Assembly (NCBI RefSeq): GCF_023823125.1
Contig: NZ_CP090949.1
Location: 310,001-374,000 of the forward strand
Length of the DNA stretch: 64,000 bases
Direction of reading: 5' to 3'
From: Erythrobacter aurantius
GTDB taxonomy: Bacteria; Pseudomonadota; Alphaproteobacteria; Sphingomonadales; Sphingomonadaceae
Part shown: positions 40,906 to 50,644 of the stretch, piece after piece
Position numbering within the stretch: position 1 is the stretch's first letter
Layout of the letters: every line of letters begins with the position of its first letter
The notes under the pieces: model-generated
The model's input: the letters and a program-made list of their open reading frames with translations, nothing else
What the model was told of the DNA's origin: nothing
Databases searched by the model: none
Made by a program: the position numbers and the translations under genes

Positions 40906-41652
40906 ATGAAAATCCTCGTCCCCGTCAAACGGGTGATCGACTACAACGTCAAGCCACGCGTCAAGGCCGATGGCTCGGGCGTGGATCTTGCCAACGTCAA
41001 GATGAGTATGAACCCCTTCGACGAAATCGCTGTCGAAGAAGCGATCCGCATCAAGGAAGCCGGCAAGGCCGAGGAAATCATCGCCGTTTCGGTCGGCCCG
41101 GCAAAGGCCCAGGAAACGCTGCGCACCGCACTCGCCATGGGTGCCGACCGCGCGATCCTCGTCGAAACCGATGAAGAAGTCGAACCGCTGGCCGTCGCCA
41201 AGATCCTGAAGGCGATCGCCGATGAGGAACAGCCCGGCCTGGTGCTGCTCGGCAAGCAGTCGATTTCGGACGATTCGAACCAGACCGGCCAGATGCTCGC
41301 CGCGCTGATGGGCCGTCCGCAGGGCACCTTTGCCAACACCGTAGAAGTCGAAAGCGACAGCGTCACCGTGAAGCGCGAAATCGACGGCGGGCTTGAAACC
41401 GTGAAGCTGACGCTTCCCGCGATCGTCACCACCGACCTGCGCCTGAACGAGCCGCGCTACGCTTCGCTGCCGAACATCATGAAGGCGAAGAAGAAGCCGC
41501 TCGATACCAAGACGCCAGCCGATTACGGGGTCGACATCACCCCGCGCCTCACCACCACCAAGGTCAGCGAGCCGCCGGTTCGTCAGGCCGGTGTGAAGGT
41601 CGAGGACGTCGCCGCTCTGGTTGAAAAGATCAAGGCTCTGGGCATCGCCTGA
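40906..41652 (+). CDS. etfB: Electron transfer flavoprotein, beta subunit
   Basis: The 248-residue subunit has '[20 protein letters not shown]', '[21 protein letters not shown]', and '[21 protein letters not shown]'. The recognition loop for dehydrogenase partners is '[14 protein letters not shown]'. With EtfA it takes electrons from acyl-CoA dehydrogenases, so the two dehydrogenases in the island likely feed it. GGAAAGGA precedes ATG 40906. The LiuR-like palindrome is upstream. Confidence 0.96.
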   Translation: MKILVPVKRVIDYNVKPRVKADGSGVDLANVKMSMNPFDEIAVEEAIRIKEAGKAEEIIAVSVGPAKAQETLRTALAMGADRAILVETDEEVEPLAVAKILKAIADEEQPGLVLLGKQSISDDSNQTGQMLAALMGRPQGTFANTVEVESDSVTVKREIDGGLETVKLTLPAIVTTDLRLNEPRYASLPNIMKAKKKPLDTKTPADYGVDITPRLTTTKVSEPPVRQAGVKVEDVAALVEKIKALGIA

Positions 41653-41683
41653 TCGGCGCCCCGGAGAGAGAAGGATTTAGGAC

Positions 41684-42613
41684 ATGAACACTCTGGTTCT
41701 GGTCGAACACGACAACAACACCGTCAACGATGCGACGCTGGCCGTGGTCACGGCAGCAGGCAAGCTGGGCGAAGTCACCGCGCTGGTCGCAGGTCACAAC
41801 TGCGGCTCCGTCGCCGAAGCAGCCGCCAAGATCGCGGGCGTTTCCAAGGTGCTCAAGGCGGATGACGCCGCCTATGCGCACGCGCTGGCCGAAAACGTCG
41901 CGCCGCTCGTCGCCGGGCTGATGGCAGGCTATGACGCCTTCCTCGCGCCCGCCACCACCAGCGGCAAGAACATCGCACCGCGCGTCGCCGCGCATCTCGA
42001 CGTGATGCAGATTTCGGAAATCCTTTCGGTCGAAGGCCCCAAGACCTTCACCCGTCCGATCTATGCAGGCAACGCCATCGCGACGGTTGAATCGACCGAC
42101 GCGAAGCTCGTCATCACCGTACGCGGCACCGCTTTCGAAAAGGCGGCAACCGAAGGCGGATCAGCCGCAATCGAAGACGCTGCCGGACCGGGTGACGCAG
42201 GCACCTCGAGCTTCGTCGGTTCGGAAATCGCCAAGAGCGAGCGTCCGGAACTGACGAGCGCCAAGGTGATCGTTTCGGGCGGTCGCGCGCTGAAAGATGC
42301 CGAGACTTTCGAAGCCACAATCACCCCGCTCGCCGACAAGCTGGGCGCCGCCATCGGCGCTTCGCGTGCCGCAGTCGATGCGGGCTATGTCCCGAACGAT
42401 TATCAGGTCGGCCAGACCGGCAAGATCGTCGCCCCCGAAGTGTACATCGCCATCGGCATTTCCGGCGCGATCCAGCACCTTGCGGGGATGAAGGATTCGA
42501 AGGTCATCATCGCGATCAACAAGGACGAAGACGCACCGATCTTCCAGGTCGCGGATATCGGCCTTGTCGCAGACCTCTACAACGCCGTGCCGGAACTCAC
42601 CGGAGCGCTGTAA
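41684..42613 (+). CDS. etfA: Electron transfer flavoprotein, alpha subunit
   Basis: The 309-residue protein binds FAD in its C-terminal domain: '[35 protein letters not shown]' and '[29 protein letters not shown]' are the ETF alpha signature parts. ATG 41684 follows etfB after 31 bases. A terminator-like hairpin lies 30 bases after its stop. It passes electrons to ETF-ubiquinone oxidoreductase, not seen here. Confidence 0.96.
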   Translation: MNTLVLVEHDNNTVNDATLAVVTAAGKLGEVTALVAGHNCGSVAEAAAKIAGVSKVLKADDAAYAHALAENVAPLVAGLMAGYDAFLAPATTSGKNIAPRVAAHLDVMQISEILSVEGPKTFTRPIYAGNAIATVESTDAKLVITVRGTAFEKAATEGGSAAIEDAAGPGDAGTSSFVGSEIAKSERPELTSAKVIVSGGRALKDAETFEATITPLADKLGAAIGASRAAVDAGYVPNDYQVGQTGKIVAPEVYIAIGISGAIQHLAGMKDSKVIIAINKDEDAPIFQVADIGLVADLYNAVPELTGAL

Positions 42614-42642
42614 GCCTTTCGAATTTCTGAAGGTTGAAGAAG

Positions 42643-42680
42643 ACCTCCGCCGCGTTAGTCTGCGCAGCGGAGGTTTTCTT
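42643..42680 (+). terminator. Terminator-like hairpin after etfA, overlapping the next ribosome site
   Basis: Arms ACCTCCGC (42643-42650) and GCGGAGGT (42667-42674) pair perfectly, with an inner CGC/GCG stem, and TTTTCTT follows. This is a standard Rho-independent shape for the etfBA transcript. The second arm contains GCGGAGG, which is also the ribosome site of the gene starting at 42681. Confidence 0.75.
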
Positions 42681-43598
42681 ATGGGTCGCACCAAACTTAT
42701 CAGAGCCGCATATGTGGCAGGCGTCGCAGCTTTGCTCCTGACTTCTCCCATCGGCGCAGCGGCGCAAGACGGGCCGGACCGCGTCGAGCAACTCCTGCCA
42801 AGCTCTGAGTGGAATATTGATTTTGGCGAGGATTACTGCCGCCTCGCGCGCACTTTTTCGGACGGAGAGGATCAGTACCTCCTGTTCATCGAGCAGGCCG
42901 CGCCTGCGACGGGGTTCGGCATGACGCTCGCGGGTCCGAAGATTCGCCAGTTCAGACAGGTCATCACCCGCCTCAAGCTTGAAGAGGATGAAGGTTACCC
43001 GCAGGTTTCCCGCATGACCGGAGAGGTAGTGGGGTTTGGTCCAGCCGCAATTTTCTCGCGGATCGAGATAAATGACGATCGCGATGCAGCCCCAGATGGC
43101 ACGCTCCGCACTCTCCCGCACATAGATCTCGACGAAGCATCCAAGATTGACCGAATCCAATACGGCCACGGCGGCTTTGCCCTGTCTTTCGAGACGGGAG
43201 ACATGGGTCCACCTTTGCAGGCGCTCAACGTCTGCGCTGCCGATTTCGTGCGTTCGTGGGGCCTTGATGTCGAGCAACACAAGCAATTCACTCGGATGGC
43301 ACGGTTGACGAACGAGCAAGAGATCGCCCGTGAAATCCAGAAATACTACACGCGTTCGGCACTGAACCGCGGCGAACAAGCGATCATCAGGATGCTTGTC
43401 ATCGTCGAAACTGATGGATCGGTATCGCAATGCAAACTGTTCGAATCCACGGAGACGGACAGGCTACAAAGCAAGGCCTGCGAGGAGATGGAGGGAGCGG
43501 AATTCGAGCCAGCCCTCGACGCAAGCGGACAGCCGATGCGTTCCTTCTACACAACCAACATCATTTACCGGATTACAGAAGCCAACGCGCACGGCTGA
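42681..43598 (+). CDS. Secreted protein with TonB C-terminal-like domain
   Basis: The 305-residue protein has a signal peptide ending near 'SPIGAAAQ' (residue 29), a central domain of unknown kind, and a C-terminal TonB_C-like unit: 'IIRMLVIVETDGSVSQCKLF', 'CEEMEGAEFEPALDASGQP' and 'YTTNIIYRI'. Such proteins are periplasmic and may take part in energy transfer or bind other envelope proteins. No proline-rich spacer as in real TonB is seen, so it is a domain homologue. The ribosome site is inside a terminator-like hairpin. Confidence 0.75.
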   Translation: MGRTKLIRAAYVAGVAALLLTSPIGAAAQDGPDRVEQLLPSSEWNIDFGEDYCRLARTFSDGEDQYLLFIEQAAPATGFGMTLAGPKIRQFRQVITRLKLEEDEGYPQVSRMTGEVVGFGPAAIFSRIEINDDRDAAPDGTLRTLPHIDLDEASKIDRIQYGHGGFALSFETGDMGPPLQALNVCAADFVRSWGLDVEQHKQFTRMARLTNEQEIAREIQKYYTRSALNRGEQAIIRMLVIVETDGSVSQCKLFESTETDRLQSKACEEMEGAEFEPALDASGQPMRSFYTTNIIYRITEANAHG

Positions 43599-43634
43599 TC
43601 GTGATGCCACAACAGACTGCGTCTCGCAGTCGCC

Positions 43635-44927
43635 TTACAGTAACGTCACAATGAAATGCAGCGTCATCCCGACAAGGCCGCCCACCAGCGTGCCGTTGAT
43701 ACGGATGAATTGCAGGTCGCGCCCGACGGCGCTTTCGATGCGGCCGGTGATGGTTGTCGCGTCCCAGCGCTTCACCGTTTCCGAAACCAGCGTCACGATC
43801 CCGCTGCCGTAACGAGTGGCGACACCGACAGCGGTGCGGCGGGCGAAACGGTTGATCTGCACCTGCAGGCGTTCATCCTGCTTCAACGCGTGGCCAAGAT
43901 CGGCAAGGCCGTTGCGCATTTCCATGCCGAGCCCCGTGTCGCTTTCCCGAGCACGGCGGATCAGTGACAGGCGGATGCGTTCCCACACGCCCATCCACCA
44001 TTCGGCCACAGCCGGGTTCTCCAATAGGTCGCGCTTCATTTCCTCCACCCGCTCGCGGGTTTCGGGATCGTGCTGCAGATCCTGCGACAGCTTGTGCAGC
44101 CCTTCCTCCACCTTGCCGCGCAAGGGGTGATCGGGATTGACCAGCACTTCGGCCAGCAGCTTGTACAGGCCATCAAGGACATTCGAGGAAATCGTTTTGT
44201 CCAGCCCTGCCCAGCGCAGCACCCCGGCGACGCGATTGTGAATGATCTCGCGGACGGTTTCCTCATTGTCCTCCAGCGTCAGCCCCGCCCAGCGGATGAA
44301 ACCGTTGATCAGCGGAGTATGGCGCTGATCGGTCATCGCGCTTTCGAGCATCCGGCCCGCGAGCGGGGACACGTCGATCTTCGCCAGCTGCGAGCCAAGG
44401 CCAGAACGCACCTGATTGCCGAGCCGCTGCGGATCGAGCGATTCGAGCACTTCGGCCAGCAATTCCGCCGCGCCGCTGGTGATGCGCGAACGCGCGTCGT
44501 CGCCCGATTTGTTCGGACTGTCGACGAGGAAATCGCCGATCGCGCGCGCGACATTCATGCTCGACATGCGCCGGGCAACCACGGCCGGGGTCAGGAAGTT
44601 TTCGCGCAGGAATTGCGCCATGGTGTCGGCGATGCGATCCTTGTTCGACGGGATGATCGCGGTGTGCGGGATCGGCACGCCCAAAGGATGGCGGAACAGC
44701 GCGGTCACTGCGAACCAGTCAGCCAGCCCGCCGACCATTGCCGCTTCGGCAAAGGCGTTGACGTACCCCCACGCGGGATGGCCCGTCTGGGCGAGCGCGT
44801 GGGTGGAAAAGAACACGCCTGCCATCGCCGCCAGCAGGCCGGTTGCGGTCCAGCGCATCCGGCGCGCGCGATCCGCCGTCAGCGGTTCTCCGCCGAACTT
44901 CAGGGGGACAGGGCGCTTGTTCTCCAT
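43635..44927 (-). CDS. DUF445 membrane protein (YjiN-like)
   Basis: The 430-residue protein has two N-terminal hydrophobic segments ('TGLLAAMAGVFFSTHALA', 'GYVNAFAEAAMVGGLADWFAVTALF') and 'HPLGVPIPHTAIIPSNKDRIADTMAQFLRENFL', the DUF445 signature. A coiled or helical central region follows, and another hydrophobic end ('INGTLVGGLVGMTLHFIVTLL'). ATG 44927 is preferred; the frame extends to a TTG. Function unknown. It converges with the TonB-C gene. Confidence 0.85.
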   Translation of the reverse strand: MENKRPVPLKFGGEPLTADRARRMRWTATGLLAAMAGVFFSTHALAQTGHPAWGYVNAFAEAAMVGGLADWFAVTALFRHPLGVPIPHTAIIPSNKDRIADTMAQFLRENFLTPAVVARRMSSMNVARAIGDFLVDSPNKSGDDARSRITSGAAELLAEVLESLDPQRLGNQVRSGLGSQLAKIDVSPLAGRMLESAMTDQRHTPLINGFIRWAGLTLEDNEETVREIIHNRVAGVLRWAGLDKTISSNVLDGLYKLLAEVLVNPDHPLRGKVEEGLHKLSQDLQHDPETRERVEEMKRDLLENPAVAEWWMGVWERIRLSLIRRARESDTGLGMEMRNGLADLGHALKQDERLQVQINRFARRTAVGVATRYGSGIVTLVSETVKRWDATTITGRIESAVGRDLQFIRINGTLVGGLVGMTLHFIVTLL

Positions 44928-45001
44928 CTGACCGTCTATCTGCCCGAAAACCGCCGCGCCGTCACGCCTTGGCAAGGCCGATCACCCACAGTCCGATGCC
45001 G

Positions 45002-48000
45002 TTACTCTGCAGGTTCCGCCCCTGGCGGCAGGCGCGTTGCCGGGATGGCGGGGCCTGCGCCACGCCCCGGATAGGGCGGGGTCGGGTCGGGTGCATGCGG
45101 CGGCGCGACAGGCTGGCCGTCGTCGCCGGGCTTGTAAGTCAGCAGGCGGCTGCGCAGCCACGGGCCGACACGCCGCTCGAACCCGTCGGCCAAGCTAAAG
45201 CCTGCAGGGACGATCACCAACGTGAGAAGGGTCGACATGATCAGGCCGCCGATCACGACGATGCCCATCGGCTGACGCCAGGCGCCATCGCCCGACATTG
45301 AGATTGCGACAGGGACCATCCCGGCCGTCATCGCCACCGTCGTCATCACGATCGGCTGCGCGCGCTTGTGCCCGGCTTCCATGATCGCTTCGAACTTGTT
45401 GGTGCCGCGCTCCATTTCCTCGATTGCGAAGTCGATCAGCAGGATCGAGTTCTTGGACACGATGCCGAGCAGCAGCAGAATGCCGATGTAGACAGGCATG
45501 CTCTGCGCAAAGCCGACCAGCCAGACCAAGAGGATGCCGCCCAAGGGAGCCAGCGCCAGCGAGGTCATGTTGACCAGCGGGCTCATCAATCGCTTGTAGA
45601 GCAGCACCAGCACCGCGAACACCAGCAGCACACCGGTGATGATCGCGATGATGAGGTTCTGCACCAGCTCTTGCTGCCATTCCTCTTCGCCCACGACATC
45701 GCGGATCACCCCGACGGGCAGGGTTTTGAGCACTGGCAGCGCATCCACTTCGGCCTGCGCCTCGCCTTTCAACACGCCGCTTGCCAGATCCGCGCCGACA
45801 AGCACGCGGCGGTTCTGGTTGTAGCGTTGGATCGCGGTCGGGCCGGAGCCGTAGGTGATGTCGGCAACCCGTGAGAGGGGAACGGTGCCGCCATTGATCG
45901 TCTGCACCGGCAGGTTCTCGATGGTGGCAAGGCGCCCGCGGGCTTCTTCCGACAGCTTGACCCGGATCGGGATCTGGCGATCCGACAGGGAGAAGCGCGC
46001 AGCATTCTGCTCGATCTCGCCAAGCGTCGCGATGCGGATCGTCTGTGACAGCGCGAGCGTCGAAACTCCCAATTCCGCAGCGATCTTCTCACGCGGAGTG
46101 ATGATGATTTCGGGCCGGTTGATGTCTGCGCTGATGCGGGGCGCAACCAGCGTATCGAGCCCGCGCATCTGTTCCACCAGTTCCGCAGCAGTCCGATCAA
46201 GCAACTCGGGGTCGGAGCCGGCCAACATGACGGTGAGATCGCGGCCCGAGCCAAAGCCGCCGCTCTGCGAACGGAAGCGCACACGTGCATCGGGGATCTG
46301 CGCCAGTTGCGGGGCAAGCTCCCGTTCGAATTCGATCGAGGTGCGCTTACGATCATCGGTCAGCTTGATGAAGATGGTCGAATTGCCCAGCCGGATGCGC
46401 TGCAAGGTGCGTTCGACTTCGGGTTGCTCGTTCAACAGGGCATCGACCCGGTCAGACACGCGCTTGGTCGTCTCCAGCGTGGTGCCGGGAACCATTTCGA
46501 TCTCGACGGTCGAATTCTCGTCATCGATGGTGGGCTGGAACTGGGCCGGAATCTGCCCGAACAACAGGATTGTGACCAACAAGGAGAACCAGCCGATGCC
46601 GAGCATCCACACGCGGTGATCGAAGAAGCGCGCCTGCGCCCAGCGGAAACCGTGCCCGATCTGGTGAAGGCCGAGCGGTTCCGGCGCACTGCTCTGGAAC
46701 AACCAGCCCAGCAGAAGATGCTTCACCCAGCCAAGCGCCGAGGACAGAAGGTGGGCAATGGCGGTCACCACCGGACCAAGCACCTTCAGCGAAGCGATGC
46801 CGACGGCAAGACTGAAGATCGAAGTCACGATGACGAAGAAGACCTCGAACAGCTTGGCAACCACGGCATGTACCATGCTGTTGGTGTCTGCAGAAACGGC
46901 TGTTGCAATATCCTCATGGACGCCCAACCCGGCAAGACCTTGCCACAGCGGTTCCGGCAGCAACATCGCAGAGAACGTACCGCTGAACAGCTCGAACATA
47001 GCAATCATGGTCATGGCAAGCAGCGTCAGCACGATCAGCAACAGGGATGCCGTGTAGCGGCCGCGCGCCACCGGCGCGTCCACACCGGCTCGCCGCGCCC
47101 GAAGCTTGCCGCTGTCGAGCGTCCAGGCCAGCATCTGCATGTAGCGGTCCATCAACGGGCCTTCGCCATGCGCGCCCGCACCCTTGGCTGACAGGAAGTA
47201 GGCCGCCATCAGCGGCGTGATCATGCGCGCCACGGCAAGTGACATGAGCACCGCGACCACCACCGTCAGGCCGAAGTTCTGAAAGAATTGCCCGGACACA
47301 CCCGGCATCAGGCCAACCGGCAGGAACACGGCGACGATGCAGAAGCTGGTTGCCACCACCGGCAAGCCGATTTCGTCGGCGGCATCGATACTGGCCTGAT
47401 AGGCGCTTTTGCCCATGCGCATGTGGCGCACGATATTCTCGATCTCCACGATCGCGTCATCGACCAGCACCCCGGCGACAAGCGCCAGAGCCAGCAGCGA
47501 AAGGAAGTTCAGGTTGAACCCGAGCAGGTCCATGAAGAAGAACGTCGGGATCGCCGAAAGCGGAATGGCAACGGCGCTGATGAAGGTCGCCCGCCAATCG
47601 CGCAGGAACAGGAACACCACGACGATGGCGAGCACGGCACCTTCGATCAAGGCCGAGATCGAGCTTTTGTACTGGTTGTCAGTGTAGGTGGTGCTGGTGA
47701 ACATCTTGATGAAGCGGACGCCCTCGGTCTCCGCCTCGATCTTGTCCATTTCCGCAACCGCCGCTTCGTAGACGGCGAGATCCGATGCGCCGCGGGCACG
47801 GTTCATGAAGAAGTTGACGACTTCGCGATCCTTGACCTCGCTGACCGATGTCCGCTCACCATAGCCATCACGCACGGTTGCAACATCGGCCAGCCGGATG
47901 GTGCGCCCGCCGCCCAGCTGGATCTGGCGTTGCGACAATTCATAGGCTGAATCGTCATTGCCCAGAACGCGCAGCGACTGTCGGGTGCCGCCGACTTCCG

Positions 48001-48664
48001 CCACGCCGCCGGCAGCATCGACGTTGTTCTGCCGCAGCACAGAGTTGATCTGCGATGCGGTAACTCCGAGCGCCTGCATCTTGGCCGGATCGAGGATCAC
48101 CTCGATTTCGCGATCAACCCCGCCAAAACGCTGAACTTCGGCCATGCCGTCAATGCCTAGCAGCCGCTTCGCCACCGTATCGTCGATGAACCAGCTGAGC
48201 TGCTCGATCGTCATGTCGTCGGCTTCGACGGCAACGTAGCCGATCGCCTCGCCAACGACGTTCACCTTCGCGATTTGCGGCTCCAGAATGCCATCGGGCA
48301 GGCTGGCGCGCACCGAATTGACGGCGGTTTCCACTTCGTTGACGGCTTCGATGATGTCGACGCCGATTTCGAACTCCACGAAGGTGCTCGAGTTGCCCTC
48401 GCTCGCGGTCGACTGGATCGAATTCACGCCGTTGATGGCACGAACCGCGCTTTCGACGCGCTGTGTGATCTGGTTTTCGATTTCAGTCGGCGCGGCGCCG
48501 GGTTGGGCGATGGTAACTCTGACGGCAGGGAAATCGACGTCAGGATTGTTCGTGACGTCCATCCGCGCGAAGCTGATGATGCCAGCCAGCAGCAGCGCGG
48601 TGAAGAACACCAGAGGAATAACCGGATTGCGGATTGACCAGGCGGATATGTTCTTGAAGTTCAT
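45002..48664 (-). CDS. RND efflux permease with an extra central hydrophobic domain
   Basis: The 1220-residue inner-membrane pump subunit starts 'NISAWSIRNPVIPLVFF' and has the two RND repeats. In the first, 'VAGVLVDDAIVEIENIVRHM' holds the proton-relay Asp pair; in the second 'SPLVNMTSLALAPLGGILLVW' and 'GIVSKNSILLIDFAIEEMERG' follow. Usual length is 1030-1060. The surplus lies at about residues 537-685 (46610-47056), between the repeats, with three to four extra hydrophobic stretches. It pairs with the adaptor gene 83 bases upstream. Substrate unknown. Confidence 0.92.
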   Translation of the reverse strand: MNFKNISAWSIRNPVIPLVFFTALLLAGIISFARMDVTNNPDVDFPAVRVTIAQPGAAPTEIENQITQRVESAVRAINGVNSIQSTASEGNSSTFVEFEIGVDIIEAVNEVETAVNSVRASLPDGILEPQIAKVNVVGEAIGYVAVEADDMTIEQLSWFIDDTVAKRLLGIDGMAEVQRFGGVDREIEVILDPAKMQALGVTASQINSVLRQNNVDAAGGVAEVGGTRQSLRVLGNDDSAYELSQRQIQLGGGRTIRLADVATVRDGYGERTSVSEVKDREVVNFFMNRARGASDLAVYEAAVAEMDKIEAETEGVRFIKMFTSTTYTDNQYKSSISALIEGAVLAIVVVFLFLRDWRATFISAVAIPLSAIPTFFFMDLLGFNLNFLSLLALALVAGVLVDDAIVEIENIVRHMRMGKSAYQASIDAADEIGLPVVATSFCIVAVFLPVGLMPGVSGQFFQNFGLTVVVAVLMSLAVARMITPLMAAYFLSAKGAGAHGEGPLMDRYMQMLAWTLDSGKLRARRAGVDAPVARGRYTASLLLIVLTLLAMTMIAMFELFSGTFSAMLLPEPLWQGLAGLGVHEDIATAVSADTNSMVHAVVAKLFEVFFVIVTSIFSLAVGIASLKVLGPVVTAIAHLLSSALGWVKHLLLGWLFQSSAPEPLGLHQIGHGFRWAQARFFDHRVWMLGIGWFSLLVTILLFGQIPAQFQPTIDDENSTVEIEMVPGTTLETTKRVSDRVDALLNEQPEVERTLQRIRLGNSTIFIKLTDDRKRTSIEFERELAPQLAQIPDARVRFRSQSGGFGSGRDLTVMLAGSDPELLDRTAAELVEQMRGLDTLVAPRISADINRPEIIITPREKIAAELGVSTLALSQTIRIATLGEIEQNAARFSLSDRQIPIRVKLSEEARGRLATIENLPVQTINGGTVPLSRVADITYGSGPTAIQRYNQNRRVLVGADLASGVLKGEAQAEVDALPVLKTLPVGVIRDVVGEEEWQQELVQNLIIAIITGVLLVFAVLVLLYKRLMSPLVNMTSLALAPLGGILLVWLVGFAQSMPVYIGILLLLGIVSKNSILLIDFAIEEMERGTNKFEAIMEAGHKRAQPIVMTTVAMTAGMVPVAISMSGDGAWRQPMGIVVIGGLIMSTLLTLVIVPAGFSLADGFERRVGPWLRSRLLTYKPGDDGQPVAPPHAPDPTPPYPGRGAGPAIPATRLPPGAEPAE

Positions 48665-48747
48665 GGGTATTCTGCCTGTCCTGCAATCGTGTCTCTGTTC
48701 GTCAGCCGCGCGGTATCAGTTACGCAATTCGCACCTGATCGGATGGA

Positions 48748-49941
48748 TCAACGCTCCTGCTTCTGAGGGCTCACTGTCTCGCCGGCATTTAGGAAACCGC
48801 CCGCGCGCAGCACCACCATCTCATTCCCGTTGAGGCCGTCCGTTATGGCAATGCCCTCTGCCGTCGCCATCCCGGTCGTGACCGAGCGACGCTCGGTCTT
48901 GTTCTCGGCCCCCACGACATAGACATAACTGCCCTTGTCATCCGCCAGCACCGCGCTTTCCGGAAGGACGGTCGCCTGAAGGCTACCGCTGTTGATCCGC
49001 GCGGTCGCAAAGCCGCCGGGACGAAGTTCGGGCGCATAAGACAGCGCAATACGGGCCGTTCCCTGGCGCGTTGCCGCATCGATCGTGGGCGACAATTGCC
49101 AGACCTGGCCTTCATATGATTTTTCCGATCCGGCAGGGGTAATCGTGGCCATTACACCGGTAGAAAGGCCCGCAAGCTGTGCTTCGCTGACCTGGGCGAG
49201 CATTTCCATTTCGCCACCACGCGCAATGACGAACAAAGCGGGCGTTCCGCCACCGACTGTTTGGCCCGGCTCGACATTGCGCTCCAGCACATAGCCGGAA
49301 GCTGGCGCGACAATGTTCAGACGTGCGTTACGGGCCCGCAGTTCGGCCAGTTGCGCCTCGGCAACCCTGACCCGCGCGACGGCGGCATCGCGCGTCGCCG
49401 TCAGGCGATCAACATCGGCCTTGGACACGAATCCGCGATCAACCAGCTGCAACGAGCGATCAAGATTGGCCTGAGCCAGCTGCGCGTCGGCGCGCGCCAC
49501 CTCGATCTGGGCTGCCTGTGCGGCCGCCTGCTGGGTTTGCACCGAACGATCAATCACGGCGAGCACTTCGCCCTGCTGCACCCAGTCGCCTGCATCCACC
49601 CGCACCGAGAGGACCTGTCCGCCCTCACCCACAACACCCACGGGCATCGGTCGGCGGGCGGCCAGTGTGCCCGGCGCCTCCACCATGCCCTCAATAGTCG
49701 TCTTGCCCGGCGAAATGACCGTCACGACCGGCGCCTGCGTCTTGTCATCGCCCGGCGCCACCGGCTCACCGCCCGCGAACGCGAAGTAGGCGGCAATCGC
49801 GCCCAGCAGGACGAGCAGCCCGCCAAGTGCAATCAGCAGCCTTTTCACGACGGGTGACGATTGTGTGGGATCGCGCATGGCATCGACATCCGTCGGGATG
49901 TCGTCCTGCGTTTCTGCCGTGATGGTCGTCGCGTAATTCAT
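48748..49941 (-). CDS. RND efflux periplasmic adaptor (HlyD/MFP family)
   Basis: The 397-residue protein has an N-terminal transmembrane anchor ('LLIALGGLLVLLGAIAAYFAF', residues 34-54), a lipoyl-like hybrid motif split around a coiled-coil hairpin ('VQTQQAAAQAAQIEVARADAQ' to 'AEAQLAELRARNARL'), and a beta-barrel part with 'PGGFATARINSG'. It links the permease to an outer-membrane channel, which is not in the window. ATG 49941 has AGGG nine bases upstream. Confidence 0.92.
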   Translation of the reverse strand: MNYATTITAETQDDIPTDVDAMRDPTQSSPVVKRLLIALGGLLVLLGAIAAYFAFAGGEPVAPGDDKTQAPVVTVISPGKTTIEGMVEAPGTLAARRPMPVGVVGEGGQVLSVRVDAGDWVQQGEVLAVIDRSVQTQQAAAQAAQIEVARADAQLAQANLDRSLQLVDRGFVSKADVDRLTATRDAAVARVRVAEAQLAELRARNARLNIVAPASGYVLERNVEPGQTVGGGTPALFVIARGGEMEMLAQVSEAQLAGLSTGVMATITPAGSEKSYEGQVWQLSPTIDAATRQGTARIALSYAPELRPGGFATARINSGSLQATVLPESAVLADDKGSYVYVVGAENKTERRSVTTGMATAEGIAITDGLNGNEMVVLRAGGFLNAGETVSPQKQER

Positions 49942-50009
49942 TGTCTCAAACCCTGTTGGGGAGGCTCTGCCACCCACCTGTCCGGGCCCGTTTGCGCCCG
50001 GCCAAGTGT

Positions 50010-50050
50010 ATTATAGATATAAGTCACCCTTCGCAATCCCTCATAGATAT
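50010..50050 (-). promoter_or_regulatory. Probable promoter and direct repeats upstream of the RND operon
   Basis: On the minus strand a perfect TATAAT lies at 50015-50010 and TTGCGA at 50036-50031, with a short spacer of 15. The eight-base direct repeat ATAGATAT occurs at 50013-50020 and 50043-50050, 30 bases apart, about three helical turns, suggesting a regulator site that overlaps the promoter. No regulator gene is adjacent. Confidence 0.45.
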
Positions 50051-50225
50051 GGTGCGCGAGCCGGGCAACGCGTGGTTCGACTGATGACTTTGAGCCTAGA
50101 CGAATGGCCTTTCGGATCGTTCCGGCACTAAAACAGGCGCTCCAACAGGTAAGGGCAGCGCAGCCCTATGGCCACGCCGCCCTTTTCGTCGAGGAAATCC
50201 CTTCCCCCGAAGCTCCCGGTCAGTC
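50051..50225. other. Gap with no recognised gene
   Basis: Between the putative RND promoter and the GlsB stop no gene with a recognisable product is seen. The open frame on the plus strand from 50104 runs mostly opposite the GlsB gene and does not resemble a protein. Confidence 0.5.
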
Positions 50226-50501
50226 TTATCCTCGAACGTTGCCGCGCTGGATGAGATTCAGCACGCCCAGCAGCACAATGGCACCGATCAGAGCGGAAAT
50301 GATCCCCATGATGTCAGGTGGCCAGGCACCGATCTCGCCGCTGCCAAGAACGAACGAGAACACAGAATTGCCGATGAACGATCCGACCATGCCGACTACG
50401 ACATTCCAGAAATATCCCATTTGCGCGTCGCGATTCATCACGAGGCTGGCAACCCATCCGATGATACCGCCCATAATGATGAACCAGATGAAACCAAGCA
50501 T
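50226..50501 (-). CDS. GlsB/YeaQ/YmgE-family small membrane protein
   Basis: The 91-residue protein has three hydrophobic stretches with glycine-rich motifs: 'FIWFIIMGGIIGWVASLVM', 'NVVVGMVGSFIGNSVF' and 'IMGIISALIGAIVLLGVLNLI'. This is the transglycosylase-associated protein family, induced under stress in many bacteria. ATG 50501 has GGGGAG six bases upstream; 50519 is a longer alternative. It lies between the RND operon and sciP. Confidence 0.85.
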   Translation of the reverse strand: MLGFIWFIIMGGIIGWVASLVMNRDAQMGYFWNVVVGMVGSFIGNSVFSFVLGSGEIGAWPPDIMGIISALIGAIVLLGVLNLIQRGNVRG

Positions 50502-50644
50502 GGAATCTCCCCTTCCCATACCCGCAGTCGCGCAAGGACTGCGCGAATCCCGCTGCGAGCTGGGATGAGGATTAGCCTAGTTGAGCCTGGAAGAGAACCG
50601 GGGGCCCCGATCAGGCGACCCGCCGTGCGCCGTGGTCTGCGTGA

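Noticed and set aside
50104..50568. Plus-strand frame opposite the GlsB gene
   Set aside because: Met/Pro/Thr-rich product without domain; reverse of a membrane protein.
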